Assembly (NCBI RefSeq): GCF_025264645.1
Contig: NZ_CP073696.1
Coordinates: 1,178,001-1,242,000 of the forward strand
DNA length: 64,000 bases
Direction: 5' to 3'
DNA from: Edaphobacter lichenicola
GTDB taxonomy: Bacteria; Acidobacteriota; Terriglobia; Terriglobales; Acidobacteriaceae
Of the stretch, positions 1 through 8,602 are shown piece after piece. Made by a program: the position numbers and the translations under genes. Numbering within the stretch: position 1 is the stretch's first letter; each line of letters begins with the position of its first letter. The notes beneath the pieces were generated by a model. The model saw only the letters and a program-made list of their open reading frames with translations, did not search any database and was not told the origin of the DNA.

Positions 1-70
1 TCCAACGACGGCAGACAGACGAATTAGGGGCAATTTGCGATAGCTCTTCTGGGCTCTTGGCGGTGGCCAT
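1..70 (-). CDS. possible start of a gene running off the left edge
   Basis: An open frame begins with ATG at 70 on the minus strand, 28 bp after the stop of the response regulator gene, and stays open to the edge (23 codons, starting MATAKSPEEL). AGGA lies close upstream of the ATG. It could be the next gene of the response regulator's operon. The piece is too short to recognise a family, and a chance frame of this length is quite possible. Confidence 0.25.
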   Translation of the reverse strand, partial: MATAKSPEELSQIAPNSSVCRRW

Positions 71-98
71 ATTCCTGATCGACTCGCTACTCTACCAA

Positions 99-725
99 TT
101 AGAGATCGATGTAGCCGCGCCGGGCCGCAATGATGACGGCCCCTGTGCGATCGTTCGCGTCAAGTTTTGAGAGGATGTTCTTGATGTGATTCTTAACAGT
201 ATGTTCCGCAATGGACAAATCGCACGCGATCAGTTTATTTGGGCTTCCTTGCGCAAGACCGCGGAGTACGTCGAGTTCTCGGGGCGTTAGAGCATCGTCC
301 GCTGCGTGTTGTGCGAGCTGCAATGCGATCTCTGGCGGTATCCGACGCTCTCCCATATGGACGCGACGAATTGTGTCGATCAATTCCGTACGGAGTGTGT
401 CCTTGAGTAGGTATCCAACGGCCCCAGCTTTGAATGCGCTCAAGACCTTGATATCGCCTGCCCAAGTCGTCAACACGACGATCCGTGCTCGGGAAAACTC
501 AGAACGGATGGCCGTTATAGCTTCCAAGCCTCCGACATGGGGCATACGAAGATCCATTAGGGTCACATCTGGCCGATGAGTTCGGAACAGTTCGATCGCC
601 GCTTTTCCATCGGAGGCCTGCGCCACAACCGCCATATCGGACTGAGAGTTGATCTCTGAAGTAATGCCGGCCGTCATGAGGGGGTGATCGTCGACGGTCA
701 TGACCCGGATCTGCCGTTCACCCAT
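99..725 (-). CDS. NarL/FixJ-family two-component response regulator
   Basis: A 208-residue cytoplasmic DNA-binding regulator. An N-terminal receiver (about residues 5-120) shows the acidic pair VDDHP, the phospho-acceptor Asp in LMDLRMP, the Thr in VVLTTW and the Lys in LLKDT. A C-terminal LuxR-type HTH (about 142-205) carries LTPRELDVLRGLAQG and HTVKNHIKNILSKL. The start is supported by GGGAGGA six bases upstream of the ATG. It is divergent from the propeller-type sensor remnant at 848-2077, which in acidobacteria is normally the partner kinase; that partner has lost its kinase half, so this regulator may be orphaned or answer to another kinase. The family call is firm; the target genes are unknown. 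Confidence 0.93.
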   Translation of the reverse strand: MGERQIRVMTVDDHPLMTAGITSEINSQSDMAVVAQASDGKAAIELFRTHRPDVTLMDLRMPHVGGLEAITAIRSEFSRARIVVLTTWAGDIKVLSAFKAGAVGYLLKDTLRTELIDTIRRVHMGERRIPPEIALQLAQHAADDALTPRELDVLRGLAQGSPNKLIACDLSIAEHTVKNHIKNILSKLDANDRTGAVIIAARRGYIDL

Positions 726-847
726 AACGTTCCTCCCTCATCTGGAGGCTTTGTGCCAACCAGAATGGCTACGTATGTTCATCGTAGCTCTAAAACCGAA
801 GGAAGAAGTAGCCCAAAAGGGCCAGGTCCCCCTGTGTCAATCGAGTA

Positions 848-2077
848 TTGTCGAACCGCTTGGCGAGCCATAATCTGATTTCTCCACACCGCAGGAACAG
901 TCGAAGCATCATGACGCACCAGCGTTCTTTGCCTTTCCCTCGAATCTCTTCCAAGAAGCCGGCGGCAAACATGCCTGAGCGTCCGATCGTATTCTCGAAG
1001 ATCATCCTGCTGATTGTCGTTATACTTCCGACTTCATTGGTCGCACAAAGCCTTCCTCTTTCTCACTTTCAACATACCGCCTGGACCCTCCAGGACGGGG
1101 CTCCCTCTCAAATCGACGCCCTCGCTCAAACGAAGGATGGCTACATTTGGTTAGGCACCGTTAACGGTCTGTTTCGTTTCGACGGTGTCAGATTCGAACA
1201 GTACAAGCCGTCGCGAGGTCAGCAGCTTGCCCACACTGGCATTCGAGCTCTTACTGCAACGGACGACGGCGGTCTCTGGATCGGGTACACCATGGGGGAC
1301 ACGAGTTTCCTCAAAGACGGGATCATTACGAATCACCTGTTCCACCACATAAAGCGAGGGGGCGGTACCGTCTTTTCGATCGTTGTGGACCAAGATCGCA
1401 GTGTGTGGGCCGCGGCCTATGAGGGTCCTCTGCACTTCGTTGCCGGAAAATGGCAAGACCCTGAGGAAGACGAGGGATTCAACATAAAAGCTTCCTACAA
1501 TCTCTACGGGGATAACAAGGGCACCATGTGGCTGGCCACGGACGACTTCGTCTACCGTCTCGATCATGGTTCCAAACGATTCGTGAACACTGGGATCAAC
1601 GGCGGTACAGACGCTGTCTTCACGGACGGCCCAGACGGGACCATTTGGATTGCAGATCGAAATGGTTTATACCGGGTTTCGGATCAGCAGAGACCAAACC
1701 GACCTCCTCGCTCCATCATTCCTTACAAAGATACGGCAACGGCCCTTCGCTTCGACAACACCGGAGCACTCTGGACACTCGGTGCAAAGACCGGCATAAC
1801 CCGTATCCGCCAACCGAACGATGCTATCAAGCTAACCCCACCCGTTATTCCAGGAGACGTGGAAAACTTCAGCCTAAAGGATGGACTTAGCTCCGAGCGA
1901 GGATTGGCTTCCTTGAAGGACCGTGAAGGAAACATCTGGATCGCCACATCGGACGGTCTGGATCGATTCCGCGTGATGGCTTTTAATCCTGCTCCGCTAT
2001 CCTCGTCAACAATGCCGGCACCGCTATTCCGAAGCCGTTTTCCGAAACAACGATCGAGGACATTGATCATGTACTGA
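848..2077 (+). pseudogene. truncated two-component sensor: periplasmic propeller only
   Basis: A signal peptide (hydrophobic stretch IILLIVVILPTSLVAQ) is followed by about seven Reg_prop beta-propeller blades, with repeated GYIWLGT, GLWIGY, TMWLATDD, TIWIADRNG and NIWIATSDGLDRF motifs. Intact proteins of this type have a second propeller, a Y_Y_Y domain, a membrane helix and a histidine kinase. Here homology stops near base 1980, and the last 30 or so codons are out-of-frame sequence of a neighbouring SDR gene, ending at 2077. The likely start is the ATG at 971, which gives a compact signal peptide; 848 is only the outer limit and 911 is another ATG. It may still be secreted, but it cannot signal. 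I read it as the product of a deletion. Confidence 0.8.
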
Positions 2078-2481
2078 ACCTTAATGTCCGGGGCGTAATG
2101 GTTGCCACTCAGGCCGCCCTGAATCACATGAAGAGCGGAAGTCGCATCATCATGATTGGATCGTGCGTAGGCGAACGCGTTATTGCTCCAGGTCTGGTCT
2201 CCTATTCTTCTACGAAGGGCGCGGTGAAGATGTTCGCCCAGGGGTTGGCAAGAGAGATCGGCAGCACTGGGATTACGGTGAACAATATCCAGCCCGGGCC
2301 GATCGATACGGATCTGAATCCGGCTGATGGAGACTGGGCTGTGTCTCAAAAGGCGGCGACAGCGCTAGGTCGGTACGGTCACGTTGACGAGGTGGCCGCA
2401 CTTGTTGCGTTCGTTGCCGGACCTGACTCTTCATACATCACCGGCGCAAATCTTACGGTCGACGGGGGTACGAACGCCTGA
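1990..2481 (+). pseudogene. 5'-truncated short-chain dehydrogenase (SDR)
   Basis: Read in the frame of the ATG at 2098, SDR homology begins at 1999 (ILVNNAGTAIPKPFSE) and runs to the C-terminal TGANLTVDGGTNA at 2481. The catalytic Tyr-Lys motif (YSSTK) and the PGPIDTD segment are intact, but the N-terminal Rossmann half with the TGxxxGIG nucleotide-binding loop is missing. A stop codon in the same frame at 1984-1986 precedes the fragment. It directly abuts the broken sensor gene, so one deletion appears to have removed the kinase half of the sensor and the first third of this dehydrogenase. The ATG at 2098 could give a 127-residue product, which would lack most of the cofactor site. Confidence 0.8.
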
Positions 2482-2603
2482 CGGGGGCCAGGACGGCTAC
2501 TAACAATTAGTCGCAATGGGGAGAGTACGGACTGTGCGTTCGCCTCTCCCCATCTGATGCTGTACAAGCGGAACCGATGAGAAGCTCGAGAAAGGATTGA
2601 GCA

Positions 2604-3368
2604 ATGACACTCGAAAACAAGTGGGCGCTGATTACGGGCGCATCGAGAGGGATTGGTCGGGCGACTGCGTTAGCCTTTGCCCGCGAGGGTGCACATGTAC
2701 TTGTTCACTACGGTCGGTCCGCGAAAGAGGCCGAGACAGCTGTAAGCGAGATTCGGAGCAAAGGAGGACAAGCGGAGGCAATTCAAGCCGATTTGTCTAC
2801 TCCGGACGGCGCAGCACTGCTTGCTAGTCGAACCAGATCAGCCATCGGCGATCATCTAGACGTTCTAGTAGCTAACGCAGGCGTCAGCAAGGCCTCACGC
2901 ATTGCGGGGTATACCGTCGAAGATTTTGATAATCTCTATGCCACCAATGTAAGAGGCACGTTTTTCCTCGTGCAACAACTGCTTCCTATAATGAGCGAGG
3001 GATCCAACATCGTAGTTGTCTCCTCAATCGGTGCACGCTTTGTTGTCGGCGTTCCCGGGCTTGAGAATCCTTCGATTCTCGCCTATGCCTCAACAAAGGG
3101 AGCCCTTGAAACCCTGGTCAGGAATTGGGCGGCAATCCTCGGGCCACAAGGTATTCGTGTCAACGCTGTAGCTCCCGGCGTGATCGAGACCGACATGTCG
3201 AACTTCACCAAGACTGATGCCGGTCGTGAGGTAGCTCTTGGGATGCAGGCCTTGAAGCGGCTAGGCAAGCCGGAGGATGTTGCTGATGTTGTCGCCTTCA
3301 TTGCATCCGATAATGCTCGGTGGATCACCGGCGCAAGTATCCCCGTGGATGGCGGATCTAAGCTCTGA
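2604..3368 (+). CDS. SDR-family NAD(P)-dependent oxidoreductase
   Basis: A complete 254-residue classical short-chain dehydrogenase. Visible motifs are the nucleotide loop TGASRGIG (about residues 11-18), NAG (about 92), the catalytic Ser in VVVSSIG, YASTK (Tyr and Lys) and the C-terminal ITGASIPVDGG. It resembles FabG and glucose-dehydrogenase-like enzymes; the substrate cannot be read from the sequence. AAAGGA lies before the ATG. It begins an apparent operon with the DUF427 gene (21 bp gap) and a putative zinc peptidase. The truncated SDR just upstream is a divergent paralogue rather than a copy of this gene, since the shared motifs differ. Confidence 0.93.
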   Translation: MTLENKWALITGASRGIGRATALAFAREGAHVLVHYGRSAKEAETAVSEIRSKGGQAEAIQADLSTPDGAALLASRTRSAIGDHLDVLVANAGVSKASRIAGYTVEDFDNLYATNVRGTFFLVQQLLPIMSEGSNIVVVSSIGARFVVGVPGLENPSILAYASTKGALETLVRNWAAILGPQGIRVNAVAPGVIETDMSNFTKTDAGREVALGMQALKRLGKPEDVADVVAFIASDNARWITGASIPVDGGSKL

Positions 3369-3389
3369 CGAAAATTGAGGAGATAGGCG

Positions 3390-3788
3390 ATGCAGAATCA
3401 CAAGCGGAAGGCAAAAGAGATCAAAGTGCCTGGCCCCGACCACACTCTTGTTGTTGTTCCGTTCAGCGGTACCGTTCAAGTCACAGTCTCGGGGAGGACC
3501 GTGGCGGACACAAAACGCGCGCTTCAGCTAGACGAAGCCAGCTACCCGAGCGTCTATTACATCCCGCGAGAAGATACGGACATGTCCCTGCTCGTGCCAA
3601 CTACGCACTACACGTACTGCCCTTACAAAGGAGACTGCAGCTACTTCAGCATCCCCATTGGCGGCCCACGCTCCGAATATGCTGTCTGGACCTACGAGGA
3701 GCCCTACGACGCGGTTGCCGAGATCAAGAATCATCTAGCCTTTTATCCTTCCCGAGTTGACGAAATCACCGTTCGGGGCGAGCAATGA
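3390..3788 (+). CDS. DUF427 domain protein
   Basis: A 132-residue soluble protein with the DUF427 signature: a central YCPYKGDCSYFSI block (about residues 78-90) and the C-terminal block AVWTYEEPYDAVAEIKNHLA followed by FYPSRVDEI. DUF427 proteins are small beta-rich proteins of unknown function, often found near oxidoreductases. Here the gene sits 21 bp after an SDR gene and overlaps the next gene by four bases (ATGA), so the three are probably co-translated. GAGGAGATAGGCG precedes the ATG. The family call is confident; no biochemical role is claimed. Confidence 0.88.
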   Translation: MQNHKRKAKEIKVPGPDHTLVVVPFSGTVQVTVSGRTVADTKRALQLDEASYPSVYYIPREDTDMSLLVPTTHYTYCPYKGDCSYFSIPIGGPRSEYAVWTYEEPYDAVAEIKNHLAFYPSRVDEITVRGEQ

Positions 3789-4945
3789 TTATCAAGAGAG
3801 TCGTTGGCTTGCTTCGGACCCGATGGAAACCGAGCATCAGGCCGTCGATCGCAGCGCTCCTTGTGACGTACTCTGTTTCAACATCTTTGTTCGCTCAGGA
3901 ATTTCAGAGTTCGGTGGTTTCGCAGCCTTCCGTAAAGATTCACACTGAGGATGCGCGTGCGACTCTCGTGGCGCTTCAGAACCGGAACCTCACGCTCGAC
4001 GAGGCTCTATTGATTGCCCGGATGCCCGGCAACCAAGGGGTGATCCGCAAACTTCAGGAGTTCCGAATTGCCTCGACATCGGAAAGCTTTGCGAACGCCT
4101 TATACGAAAATGCTCACGGCACTCGCGTGACTGGTATTCCGGAGATCGCGATCGGGTTTGACCGTGTCAAGCCGAAGTCACAAGAGCTCCTGTCGCTTTT
4201 GGGAGAGATCGATGCGAATCCGAAGACCTTCCAGCGAGCCATCGAAGATCGTATTAAGTTGTTTACCCCTGAACATGCCGACATACACCTGGAAGGCTAT
4301 GTCGTTGCGGCTGGAGACGGCGGAGGGTACGCATTCGGCGGAACCGACTTCTTCCTAAATGTTGGGATCGCTGATGATCTTTTAGTCGCGAAGAGCACCA
4401 CCATCCACGAGCTCTACCATTCCGTGCAGGGAGCTTACGCGGCAGATCGAGCTATCAAAATTGACCATACCCAAGGACCAGTTCAAATCGCCTGCGCAAA
4501 TCAAGAGCGGCTCTTTGCGAGCTTATATGAAGAGGGTACGGCGAGGTTTGTGGAAGATACGGCGCTCCTCTCTCAGTCGAAGTCGGAGGCAGCCTTCAAA
4601 ATACTCACCGATTTTAATGATGGCGCTCGACATGTACATAACGGCATTACCTTGCTGGATATGTCGATCAACGCCCTTGGAGAATCCACTTCGCTATCCT
4701 TCGAAGACGTTTACGAGGTCGGCTTTCTTGGGCATGGAGTGCTCTACGGAGTCGGCTATGTGATGGCACGTGACATTGCAGACAGCGGCGGAAGGCAGGC
4801 TATTGTCGATCTACTTAAGGAGCCGTCATACATGTTCATCCTTCGCTACGCCGAGTTGGCTAAATATGGAATTGACGATGCGTATCCGAAGCTCGGATCA
4901 AACACGGTCGCAGCAGCGCGTCGGCTCGCTGCGGGCTGCAAATAG
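3785..4945 (+). CDS. secreted putative zinc metallopeptidase with HExxH (DUF5700-like)
   Basis: A 386-residue protein. The N-terminus has basic residues followed by a hydrophobic stretch ending TSLFAQ, which looks like a signal peptide. Near residue 205 is the zinc motif HELYH, and some 50 residues later EEGTARFVED offers a Glu that could be the third ligand, as in gluzincins. The arrangement resembles the family DUF5700 (putative zinc-dependent peptidases), but I make that assignment from memory of the pattern. The start overlaps the DUF427 stop (ATGA), implying translational coupling. Periplasmic or extracellular proteolysis is inferred only from the motif and signal peptide. Confidence 0.72.
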   Translation: MIIKRVVGLLRTRWKPSIRPSIAALLVTYSVSTSLFAQEFQSSVVSQPSVKIHTEDARATLVALQNRNLTLDEALLIARMPGNQGVIRKLQEFRIASTSESFANALYENAHGTRVTGIPEIAIGFDRVKPKSQELLSLLGEIDANPKTFQRAIEDRIKLFTPEHADIHLEGYVVAAGDGGGYAFGGTDFFLNVGIADDLLVAKSTTIHELYHSVQGAYAADRAIKIDHTQGPVQIACANQERLFASLYEEGTARFVEDTALLSQSKSEAAFKILTDFNDGARHVHNGITLLDMSINALGESTSLSFEDVYEVGFLGHGVLYGVGYVMARDIADSGGRQAIVDLLKEPSYMFILRYAELAKYGIDDAYPKLGSNTVAAARRLAAGCK

Positions 4946-4992
4946 AGACCGAATAAAGATGTTCATTCCTAGAACAATTGATAGGAGCAGAT

Positions 4993-5385
4993 ATGACAAA
5001 GACTACGCCTGAACAGAACAAGGCGCTTGTACTCGAGACGCTCTTCAACAAACGCGATTACGTCGCGGCCGAACGCTTCTGGTCGGCACACTACGTTCAG
5101 CACAGCGCACACATTGCGCCTGGCCGGGAAGGTCTGCTTGACCTGATTCGAGGCATTCCCGCTACGCTAAAGTATGAGGCCGGATTGATTCTCGCTGAGA
5201 GGGATTACGTTATCGTTCACGGCCGCTTTTCCGGGTTCGGCGGTCCGGTAAGTTGGATCGCAGCGGACATCCTCCGGATTGAGGATGGAGTGCTCGCGGA
5301 GCATTGGGACGTCATCCAAGATGAAGCGAGTAGAACAGACTCCAAGAGCGGTGCACCTATGTTCGGAGAGAGCTTCCCCGCATAG
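4993..5385 (+). CDS. SnoaL-like / NTF2-fold protein
   Basis: A 130-residue protein of the SnoaL-like polyketide-cyclase group. Typical features are an N-terminal LVLETLFNKRDYVAAERFW helix pair, YVQHSAHIAPGREGL, a central VHGRFSGFG strand and a C-terminal ILRIEDGVLAEHWDVIQ strand. I chose ATG 4993 because AGGAG lies at 4983-4987, in preference to the in-frame TTG at 4978. It is 47 bp after the peptidase gene and probably belongs to the same transcript. Members bind or isomerise small hydrophobic ligands; many have no known substrate. Confidence 0.85.
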   Translation: MTKTTPEQNKALVLETLFNKRDYVAAERFWSAHYVQHSAHIAPGREGLLDLIRGIPATLKYEAGLILAERDYVIVHGRFSGFGGPVSWIAADILRIEDGVLAEHWDVIQDEASRTDSKSGAPMFGESFPA

Positions 5386-5489
5386 ACTTCAGATGACGTC
5401 TATGCGGAAGACAGTCCTAAACCAGGGATATGAAGGTTTACCAGATTTAGCACACCCCGCAGGCAGCATGGCAGGCCCTGAGCACAGGA

Positions 5490-5524
5490 AACGCCTCTCC
5501 ATTTAGGAGTCTCCTGAGGCGCTT
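5490..5524. terminator. nested dyad between convergent genes, possible two-way terminator
   Basis: CGCCTC (5492-5497) pairs with GAGGCG (5516-5521), and inside it AGGAG T CTCCT (5505-5515) makes a tight second hairpin. It lies three bases from the stop of the minus-strand M13 gene and about 105 bp after the SnoaL-like gene. There is no strong T-run on either side, so the terminator function is inferred from position and pairing. Confidence 0.4.
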
Positions 5525-5527
5525 GGT

Positions 5528-7579
5528 TCACCAGATTCGGACACGATCCTCCGGTGCGATATAGAGCTTATCTCCGGGCTTCACGTCGAAGGCCGCGTAC
5601 CATTCGTCTAGGTTGCGAACCTCCCCATTTACACGTTGCTCACCCGGGGGATGCGGATTGTTGGTCAGTTGCCGGCGGATGGATTCTTCGCGCGTCTTGC
5701 CCGCCCAAATCTGGGCGCAGCTCAGAAAGAAGCGTTGGTCCCCAGTCGTGCCGTCGAGGACAGGGGCGGCTGCACCGCCGAGTGACCGGTGGTACGCATC
5801 AAGGGATAACGCCATGCCCCCCGTATCCGCCAAGTCTTCGCCAAGCGTCAGTGCCCCATTAACGTGAACACCAGGCAACGGCTCGAATGCGGAGTATTGT
5901 TGCGAGAGGCGGTCGGCCTGAACCTTGAATTTTTGCGCGTCCTCGGCTGTCCACCAGTCGCGCAAAAGCCCCGCGCTATCCGTGTGACGCCCTTCATCGT
6001 CGAACCCATGTGTAATTTCGTGTCCAATTACGACGCCGATGGCACCGTAATTAACGGCCGGGTCAGCGTTCGGATCGAAGAACGGGAACTGGAAGTTGGC
6101 AGCGGGAAATGTAATCCGGTTGATGGAACTTTCGTACTCAGATGCGCTCGATTGCGGAACAAGATCATTCCAAGCCTCTCTGTCCACAGGGTGATGCAAT
6201 CGCTCGATGGCTTCGCGATGTTTCCAGGCGATCGACCGCTCTGCATCTCCGTATAAATCCGTCGGACTGACATCAAAATCATAACGCTTCCATTTCGTGG
6301 GATAGCCGATTCCGACACTCATGGTATCCAGTTTTTTGATCGCCTCCGCTCGTGTTGCCTCCGACATCCAAGCCGCTCGCTCCAGCCGATCATGGAATGC
6401 GGCCTTAAGATTCGCAACGAGCTGCTCCATCTGGTCCTTGGCCTTTGGAGTGAAATAGTGGGCGACATACAACCTACCCAAGGCATCGCCAATTCTGTAA
6501 TTTTCTTGGCTTATCGCGCGTTGCCAGCGGGGCGCGATCTGAGGTTGGCCGTAGAGCGAGTGGTTACGAAATTCGAATGCGGCATCCACAAAGCGTTGAG
6601 GAAGAAACCCAGAGGCCTGATCGGCGATATGAAACGCTTCCCAAGCCTTCAGCGTATCTAATGACGTAGCGGAGAAGACCGATGCCAAGACGGGCAGTGC
6701 GGATTTCTCTCTGATCGTGAAACGTCTTTCGCTTCCGTAATCGGCGGCCTTCAGGAATCCTCGAATATCGAAGCCCGGGACTGCTTTAGTCACTTCCTCC
6801 AGGCTCATTGGATTGTAAGTCATGACCAGATCCCGCTCTTGCTCGTCCCCCCAGCTAGCTGCAGCGAGTCGAGTTTCAAATTCGACGATCGAGACAGCCT
6901 GCCGCTCTGCTTCGGGCCAGTTCGCTAATCGCAGAATTGAAGCGATGTAATCCTGGTATTTATCCTTTTTGGCAGCGAGCTCCGGCTTCAGATAGAACTC
7001 CCGACCCGGTAAACCTAAACCGCTCTGCGACAGTTCGAGTACCTCATGCGTCGTGTCCTGACTGTCCGGGATGACCTCCGTTCTAATGATGGAGGCACCA
7101 AATGTTCTCGTGGTCGTCCCCATAAATTGACTCATCTCGGCTTTTGACCGGATTGCACGAACACGGTCGAAATCGCTCTTGAGGGGTCCCGTCCCCAGTG
7201 CTTCGATCCGCTCTTGGTCCATGAACGCTTTGTAGAAATTCACGACTTTATCTTCGTCAGGTGTCCCAGAGGGGTGAAGTAGCTCAGCTTCCATTAATTG
7301 ATGCAACTTTTCTTCGCTCTGGTCGTCCATAATGCCCAGCAAACCGGTCGATGTTTTATCGGCGGGAATTGTGAGATTCCGAATGTAATTCCCATTTGCA
7401 TAGAGAAAGAAGTTGTCACCCGGACGAACGCTCTTGTCGATCGCACTCATATCGAAACCCCACGAGCGGCCTCCGGTCTCAGACCGGACTCTGTTAGCAT
7501 CACCACCCGTCGTCTGCGAGAGCGACGATATTGTGGGGGACAAGGTCATACCTAGAGCAATAATGGCGAGTTTGTTCAT
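5528..7579 (-). CDS. M13-family zinc metallopeptidase (neprilysin/PepO type)
   Basis: A 683-residue protein of normal M13 length with a signal peptide ending near SSLSQT, so probably periplasmic. The long N-terminal Peptidase_M13_N region starts with FDMSAIDKSVRPGDNFFLYANG. The catalytic domain has the zinc motif HEITH (about residue 540) in VIGHEITHGFDDEGR and the third ligand Glu in GEDLADTGG. The substrate-binding N-A-x-Y motif usually found before FPA is altered (SASEY before ESSINRITFPAA), and the usual C-terminal Cys-Arg-x-Trp is VRIW. ATG 7579 is preceded by GGAGACATC. It is divergent from an AraC regulator, which may control it. Confidence 0.92.
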   Translation of the reverse strand: MNKLAIIALGMTLSPTISSLSQTTGGDANRVRSETGGRSWGFDMSAIDKSVRPGDNFFLYANGNYIRNLTIPADKTSTGLLGIMDDQSEEKLHQLMEAELLHPSGTPDEDKVVNFYKAFMDQERIEALGTGPLKSDFDRVRAIRSKAEMSQFMGTTTRTFGASIIRTEVIPDSQDTTHEVLELSQSGLGLPGREFYLKPELAAKKDKYQDYIASILRLANWPEAERQAVSIVEFETRLAAASWGDEQERDLVMTYNPMSLEEVTKAVPGFDIRGFLKAADYGSERRFTIREKSALPVLASVFSATSLDTLKAWEAFHIADQASGFLPQRFVDAAFEFRNHSLYGQPQIAPRWQRAISQENYRIGDALGRLYVAHYFTPKAKDQMEQLVANLKAAFHDRLERAAWMSEATRAEAIKKLDTMSVGIGYPTKWKRYDFDVSPTDLYGDAERSIAWKHREAIERLHHPVDREAWNDLVPQSSASEYESSINRITFPAANFQFPFFDPNADPAVNYGAIGVVIGHEITHGFDDEGRHTDSAGLLRDWWTAEDAQKFKVQADRLSQQYSAFEPLPGVHVNGALTLGEDLADTGGMALSLDAYHRSLGGAAAPVLDGTTGDQRFFLSCAQIWAGKTREESIRRQLTNNPHPPGEQRVNGEVRNLDEWYAAFDVKPGDKLYIAPEDRVRIW

Positions 7580-7728
7580 GTGATGTCTCCTGAGTGCGTC
7601 CCGGGAAGGGCGCCGCGCCGCTGGCTGCAGTGCGTCTTTTGTAAGGGTGACTCATCCAATCACAGTGCGGATTGAACAGAAACAGCGTTTTTGTAGTTTT
7701 CTAACAACTTTCGCGAAAGACTGAGGGA

Positions 7729-8547
7729 ATGGAAAAGATACTGCCCGCGGGCCTGCATTATGGCGCAACGCTCCAAAGCTGGAGCTCTAATCGACTTACT
7801 GTAAGCCGCATACTGTACGGCGGTGGCAGTAGCTCAGACCTACACGGAAATGAGCGTGCGTCAGTCATGTTCGTAGAGGAGGGCTTGTGCATAAAGCAGA
7901 TGGGGCCTCACGTCGTGGAATTGTCGCGAGAGGGGGGAATGTTTCTTCCTCCGCGATGGCTTCAGAAAGACTCCTTTCCTGAGGCCACTACGTTCCTTGC
8001 AGCCGAGTTGAGCGACCAGTTCCTGAAGCTCCTTCAAGAGGTCGGCCCGCAGTCTAATGAAGCCATCCTCGTTCCCGCTTCGCAATCTCTGGCTCTAAGA
8101 TCACAACTTCGGACAGAACTCTCACGACCTGACGATTTCTCTCCGCTCGTATTAGAAGGAATGCTCATGACGACGGTAGCGCAGGCTGGACGCAGTCTCA
8201 GCCGTCGTCATCACGGGAAACCACCCGCGTGGCTCTCGCGAGCGAAAGAACTACTGCAGGACTTCGCTGGAGCGCCGCCAAGCATCGAGGAGATTGCCCA
8301 TTCCGCAGGTGTCCACCCTGCGCATCTCTCCCGAGAATTTCGGAGACAGTTTGGTTGCACCCCCGGCGAATATGGCAGGCAGATCCGTATTCAGCAGGCA
8401 AAGCTACATCTGACGAAGACGCGTTGGCCACTATCGCAAATCTCGCTGCAAAGCGGCTTTAGCGACCAAGCGCATTTTTCAAGGACGTTCAAACGCTACA
8501 CCGGGTCCACTCCACTCGAATATCGGAGATCCTTTACCTCTCAATAA
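7729..8547 (+). CDS. AraC-family transcriptional regulator
   Basis: A 272-residue protein. The C-terminal 100 residues form the double HTH of AraC/XylS regulators: PSIEEIAHSAGVHPAHLSREF, then FGCTPGEYGRQIRI, and the second HTH with PLSQISLQSGFSDQAHFSRTF and KRYTGSTPLEYRR. The N-terminal half resembles the cupin-type sensor of small AraC proteins but has no clear ligand motif. It is divergently transcribed from the M13 peptidase, with a 149-bp shared promoter region, so peptidase control and autoregulation are reasonable guesses. GAGGGA sits very close to the ATG. Confidence 0.92.
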   Translation: MEKILPAGLHYGATLQSWSSNRLTVSRILYGGGSSSDLHGNERASVMFVEEGLCIKQMGPHVVELSREGGMFLPPRWLQKDSFPEATTFLAAELSDQFLKLLQEVGPQSNEAILVPASQSLALRSQLRTELSRPDDFSPLVLEGMLMTTVAQAGRSLSRRHHGKPPAWLSRAKELLQDFAGAPPSIEEIAHSAGVHPAHLSREFRRQFGCTPGEYGRQIRIQQAKLHLTKTRWPLSQISLQSGFSDQAHFSRTFKRYTGSTPLEYRRSFTSQ

Positions 8548-8602
8548 CCGGTACGAATCGGTATCCAGCCAAGCCGTGCAGTGAGGTCTCTCTGTCCGTC
8601 TC

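Noticed and set aside
4978..4992. TTG start for the SnoaL-like gene
   Set aside because: AGGAG at 4983-4987 is correctly spaced for ATG 4993 and falls inside the longer version.
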